DNA of 29,592 nucleotides from Chromera velia (taxonomy: Eukaryota; Sar; Chromeraceae): the NCBI GenBank assembly GCA_018398765.1, contig JAHBMJ010001531.1, forward strand, positions 1 to 29,592, given 5' to 3'. A program made the position numbers and the translations under genes. Within the stretch, counting starts at the first letter, position 1, and the number at the start of each line of letters is the position of its first letter. The notes beneath the pieces were generated by a model that was not told where the DNA came from, did not search any database, and was given only the letters and a program-made list of their open reading frames with translations. This document shows, one piece after another, positions 25,279-29,592 of this stretch.

Positions 25279-25595
25279 TCAATGCTCAGAAACTTTTTTT
25301 TGTAGGTATAATGTTTTGTTTATGATTTTTTAATTTTACCGGTAATTCAACTTGTTGGTAATTGGAACACTACCGTATATGATATAATTCTACATAACCA
25401 TACATATTTTTTCTAGTACTTTCTGTTTATTTTCAATGTTTTACTTAAGATTAAAAAAAAATAGAAATGATTAAGGCCACCAAACTAGAAATGGCTTTAA
25501 ATCTAATTATGGGCCGAATACGAAACGCTAGATGCCTAATCATGCCAGTGGGCCGATGACCATGGCGTATAATGATAATGATGATGTTGATACAT

Positions 25596-28411
25596 AATCT
25601 AGTATACATAATAGTCATTGCATATGCGTTTTCATACAGTTTTTTACTAGCTAGCTTTTTTATATTTTAAGAGGGGAGATATTCCTATTGGTACACGCAG
25701 CTTGTGCAATGTTTGTGCAAGCAAGCCGCGATAGTTGGAACAGTTTTTCTCTGTAGCCGCGGCGGTGTCAAGAGACACACCACCCTAGCTGCATGCCTGC
25801 CCTTAACAGGCCTCTTGTATCATCATTACCCGTATTGCCCGTATTACAGTGGCACAGCGATCTTTCCAGGCAGGCCTGCTCTTCTGCCCTCTGCCAGTCT
25901 CTAGGCCTAGCTCTAGGCCAATCTTTCTTTTGCCTCCCACTTCGGGTGCCAGCGAACACGGATGAAAAGAGAGAAGAGGAAAAAGAAAGAACTGAATGGT
26001 TGGAGAAGTAACATGACGCGAACCTAGAATCAATCATCGTAAGAGAAGAAAAGAAAGAGGACCTCGGCCAATTTGCAATTCGATTGCCCGTCTTTCACTG
26101 CCGTTCGAGAGGAGAGAACGATCAATCAAAATGGAAAACAAAAACAGCACCCAATAAGGGGGCTCAGAAGCTTCTTGTGCTGCGATCAAAGCAAGTATGC
26201 AAGAAACAAACCGGAATGAGAAAAGAATAAAAAAAAGATGGACAGTTGTCTGGACATTTGTAAAGAGACAATTTGAGGGCTTGCGCCGATCCGCTTTCTG
26301 ATCGAATGACAAACAAAAGAGAGAAAAAAACAAATAAGGAAACGACAGAGAGCAATCAGCACAGCCAATCAGTCAGGTCGAACGTTTACTCACTGAGTCA
26401 TCCATCCACTCGCTCGATGGATTGATTGATGAAGAGACGGACGGATCATCTTGCATAGATATGAACCCTTCATGCACATCCAGACACACAGACACAAGGA
26501 AAGAGAATGTGCACACGAACTTCCAGACTTCTGCGTACATGAAACTGACAAGGAAGGAGAGAAAAGAGGGGAAAGGGGCATGCAAAGGCGAGAAACAAGG
26601 CCAATCAGCCAACGAACAAAACGAAACAAACACAATAAATGAAAGAGATGGAACACTGTCACAGCGCCGCCTTGCACAAACGCCCCATGGACCGACGGAC
26701 CGGATAGAGAGAGGAAAACGCACCGTTTGACTTCCTTCTCAACCAACCAGGGGCCCCCCGACACAGAAAGAAAGAAAGAAAGAAAGAAAGAAAAGCAGAC
26801 AGATGGGAATAATGGACTGGGCAAACTTCGAAAGGAAATACTTGACAGTCTACAGACAGATAATTTATGCACATGTACACAGGATGCATGCATATATGCC
26901 GGCAGGCAAGCGACTCCAAGAAAAACAAGTTGCACTTCAATCCTTCCCAGGCGAACTCTCAGAACGGAGTTCTTACTTCTTTCCTCCCATTCAACCAAAG
27001 GACAAATCGAAGAAGAAAAAGAAGAAGAAGAAGAAGAAGAAGAAGAAGGACAGAAATAGAAACACAAAGGGAACGAAAGGAAAAGAAAACATAAAGACAG
27101 ACACCAAGATCGAAGAGACAGGCAGGAAAAAATGCAGAAGAATGGACGAGAAAGGAAGTGAAAACAAAGAAAGGGGGACCTCGAAAAACTCTAGAGAGAA
27201 GAGAGAGAGAGAGAGAGACAAAGACGCAATCAAGAGGTGTCTCAACTCTCCCCCCACCCCCGACAGATCATCGAAGCATCTTCGGAAAACGAAAAGTACC
27301 CTGCAGGGCAAAAACACAAACAAACAAACAACCAGAGAGAGAGAGAGGAGGGAAAAGAACCAGAAGAGAAGCAGACAGAGCAAAATTATAGAACAGAACA
27401 CGAACCAAAACAGAACAAGATTCACCGACAGCGATGTCACGCGTCTTCACAGCAAGCCCTGCAGTAGGAGTACAATGTCGCTCCCTCCCTCCCTTCCACC
27501 CTCGCCCGCCGTCCTTTGCCCTCCCTTCAAGTCAGTAAGTCGTGCGCTCTTTTGATCAAACGAAGAACGAGAAGAAAAGAAAAGAGAAGGAAACGGACAA
27601 CACAAAGGAAGAATCCCTCTTCAGACTCCCTCCATTCTCCACAACCTTTCCTGGTCAAAAGTATTTAGCCCCCAGTTTCTTTTTTTTTTCCTGGGCCGTC
27701 TCTCTCTTGTACTTTCTTTCCCTTCCCTTCCCTTCCCTTCCTCTCCACTGCTTCATTCCTCAAGGCAGCGACTGAGTGGCTGACACGGAAGGGCACGAAT
27801 GGGGGAGCAAATGAAAAGAGAAAATTAAAGGAAACAAAACAAAACAAAACATGCGAACGAAAGAACCAACCACCAAAAATCACTGCATGCGTCCCATGCA
27901 ACTTCTTGCCGCTTCCATTTCCTCCCTCACTTGCCTGCCTGCCTGCCTGCCTTTCTTTCTCCTTCTGTCTGTCGAGCCAGCCTCTGCCTTTCCTTGTCTA
28001 CCTTTTTCTCGTTGCTCAAGTTTCCCCTCCTTTTTCTCTCTTGCCCTTTGGGTCTCACGAGCGGAGCGGGAAAAGAAAGCAAACGCAAAAAGCATACCAC
28101 TTTTCCAACAAAGAAATTCACGAAAGAAAATTTGGTCACAAAGACGAACAATCTCATTGGCCAAAAAGAATGGACCTCCTTGTTCCTCCCTCTCCTTTTC
28201 TCCCTCCCTCTCTCCTCCGTTTGCTGCTTGAGTTCTTTCCTTTCTACTCTTCACTGCTTCGATCGCTAATCACAGGAGGCCGGAGGCACGGCAGAGGAAA
28301 GGAAAATGCGTGCACCCTCCTCTCTCCCAGTCAGATGGCCTGCACTGCCCTTTCTTTTCTGTCTCTCCCAACCGAAAGACAGAGCAGAGGTGCTCTCTCT
28401 CGGGGAAAATA
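25596..28411. other. Purine-rich, strand-asymmetric stretch without a convincing gene
   Basis: From about 25950 to 27640 the plus strand is strongly A/G-rich, with GAAA runs (26766-26793), an AAG run (27011-27049) and GAGA runs. From 27640 to 28300 it turns C/T-rich. Long open frames on both strands are composition artefacts. It lies downstream of the minus-strand ABC gene and probably includes its 3' UTR. A possible short exon is 25955-26010 (TDEKREEEKERTEWLEK). Confidence 0.4.
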
Positions 28412-29030
28412 TCATGCCGTGCCCTCACGTAATCTCTCCCTTCCCTTCCCCCCCTCTGCTGCTGGCTGCTCCCTGCTGCTGCTGGCACTGGTGCCCCCCT
28501 GAGGGCCCACTGCTGCGTGTGCGCTCTGATAGAGTTCCGAAAATCTGCATGAGGCAGGGAGGGCTCGCACAACAGCCCAGAGATGAGAGAAACATCACAT
28601 CATAGAGATTAAAAGCGACGTAGAAGGATTCGTGAGCAGATCAGAAAGAAACGAGAGGCCGTCAAAATGTTTTTGATGCGCGAACCGAACAAAGTTTCTG
28701 TGCGTGTTCTTGCTGTGCATTTACTTCTGTGTTCTCCCGAGTATAGCACGGAAAGAAAAGATGAGACAGATGTCCAATTGTGAAGACGGACGATGAGTGA
28801 GTGAGTGAGTGAGGATCCTGCTGTGCGCCCCTCTCAAACCCGCGTCATCTCTCCCACACGAACGTGAAAGACATAATCGTATACCGAAAAAAAAGAGATC
28901 CCTTGTGTACCCATTTCAACAGGCAGGCAGCTAGTCCGTCTGACTGACTGAGTGACCTGCTTTCTCGCTTTGTCAAAAGCTTCCAGGGCCGTCCTGACTC
29001 CACCAGCTCACCCTTCTCCAGCACGAAAAC
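28412..29030 (-). CDS. ABC transporter, last two exons (C-terminal end of a nucleotide-binding domain)
   Basis: The minus-strand exon 29030-28957 follows a TTTTTTCTCAG acceptor and reads VFVLEKGELVESGRPWKLL then TKRES. This is the stretch after the H-loop in ABC ATPases (DRVLVLDKGxxVExGxPxxL in many family C and B members). The exon ends AGCAG|GTCACT in phase 2. It joins exon 28544-28412 (acceptor TCATGCAG), which reads FSELYQSAHAAVGPQG and a low-complexity tail, and stops with TGA (28414-28412). F..L after the LL segment is also usual for ABC C-termini. The rest of the gene lies beyond the right edge. The protein would use ATP to move a substrate across a membrane; the substrate cannot be told. 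An alternative donor at 29011 (AAGG|GTGAGC) would remove the conserved part, so it is rejected. Confidence 0.65.
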
Positions 29031-29186
29031 CTGAGAAAAAAACAGCAGAGTAGGCAGTTCTGTGACTGATTGTTTTTTCTCTTATCGTGCACCCCTCCAG
29101 AGGCTCTCTCTCTCGTCCTGTCTTCCCGTATTACTTCCTCACACGAGAGAGACTCACACGAACCTCCCCTCCCCCCATAGAGAAAC

Positions 29187-29195
29187 TGTGTGTGC

Positions 29196-29264
<69 letters not shown>

Positions 29265-29292
29265 CGTGTGTGGGTGTGTGCGTGCGTGCGTG

Positions 29293-29339
<47 letters not shown>

Positions 29340-29403
29340 ATGTATGTGTGTGTATGAGTGTGAGTGTGTGTATGTATGTGTGTATATGTGTGTGTGTATG
29401 TGT

Positions 29404-29436
<33 letters not shown>

Positions 29437-29555
29437 AGTGTGTGTATGTGTGTGCATGTGTGTGTGTATGCGTGTGTATGTGTCTGTATGAGTGTGTATG
29501 TGTCTGTCTGTGTGTGTGTGTGTGCGTGTGTGTGTATGTGTGTGTGTATGTGTGT

Positions 29556-29586
<31 letters not shown>

Positions 29587-29592
29587 GGGGGG
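29187..29592 (+). repeat. Long GT microsatellite ending in poly-G
   Basis: About 380 bp of GT with GC, TATG and GAGTG variants, then at least 20 G residues to the end of the window. On the minus strand this is a CA/C tract and would lie in the next upstream intron of the ABC gene. The abrupt change to pure G at the edge may be a sequencing or assembly artefact. Confidence 0.9.

Larger units (their letters stand above)
23846..25586. mobile_element. Non-autonomous DNA transposon with inverted ends and 9-bp target duplication
   Basis: TTGATACAT occurs directly at 23837-23845 and 25587-25595. Just inside, the left end reads CATCATC...ATACGCCATCGCC, ATCGGCC, AGGCGTCTAGCGTT. The right end carries the same words inverted (AACGCTAGATGCC, GGGCCGATGACCATGGCGTA, then ATGATGATG). 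Inverted ends of about 60 bp and a 9-bp duplication suit a Mutator-like element, though this is inferred from size only. The interior is AT-rich without a transposase. Confidence 0.8.

Noticed and set aside
26390-27067. 225-codon minus-strand frame
   Set aside because: It is produced by CT-rich sequence, rich in Ser, Leu, Phe and Cys, without any recognisable motif.
26803-27555. 250-codon plus-strand frame with a poly-lysine run
   Set aside because: It arises from AAG and GA-rich simple sequence; apart from the first 60 residues it has no protein-like composition and no splice or start context supports it.
29087-29457. Open frames of VCVCVC and HTHTHT on both strands
   Set aside because: They are translations of the GT microsatellite.

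Overview
This window looks like nuclear DNA from a eukaryote with many introns. Reading frames are short and run between GT and AG splice sites. Introns carry long CT, GT and GGAA simple repeats. 3' splice sites very often read GCATGCAG or GCGTGCAG. Composition and style fit an alveolate alga such as a chromerid (Chromera-like); that assignment is an inference from style, because no marker gene settles it. No operons, ribosome binding sites, rRNA or CRISPR were seen.

Layout: (1) about 212-3365, + strand: the last five exons of a gene for a serine/arginine-rich, highly charged protein whose 5' part lies outside the window. (2) about 4401-6219, + strand: a six-exon model for a 130-residue protein with two cysteine pairs, possibly like the elongation factor Elf1. 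(3) 6384 to about 7260: an AT-rich island with one terminal inverted-repeat end of a transposable element. (4) 7571-22423, + strand: the main gene, about 20 exons. Exon phases match at every join I tried and the summed model is 7125 nt, or 2374 codons plus stop. It encodes a very large multi-pass membrane protein with a family 2 glycosyltransferase (GT2) domain in its first half and a membrane bundle at its C-terminus that resembles the polycystin-1 type. (5) 22424-23837: a diverged duplication without clear genes. (6) 23846-25586: a complete non-autonomous DNA transposon with inverted ends and a 9-bp target duplication, carrying a second element inside. (7) 25600-28411: a strand-asymmetric purine-rich stretch without a convincing gene. 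(8) 29030-28412, - strand: the last two exons of an ABC transporter. (9) 29180-29592: a GT microsatellite ending in poly-G.

The most unusual signal is a family of tiny palindromic inserts (core TGCATTTATTTTCATACAG, 52-88 bp). They are flanked by very long direct duplications of host sequence (22, 39 and about 51-55 bp). Two of them sit exactly at the two ends of one 183-nt exon of the GT2 gene and have copied its acceptor and its donor splice site. Three more splice-site or exon-edge duplications and one 54-bp in-frame coding duplication occur in the same gene, so it seems to be a hotspot for duplication at exon borders.

Exon borders below were worked out by eye from reading frame, splice motifs and phase. 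Where two borders fit, this is stated.
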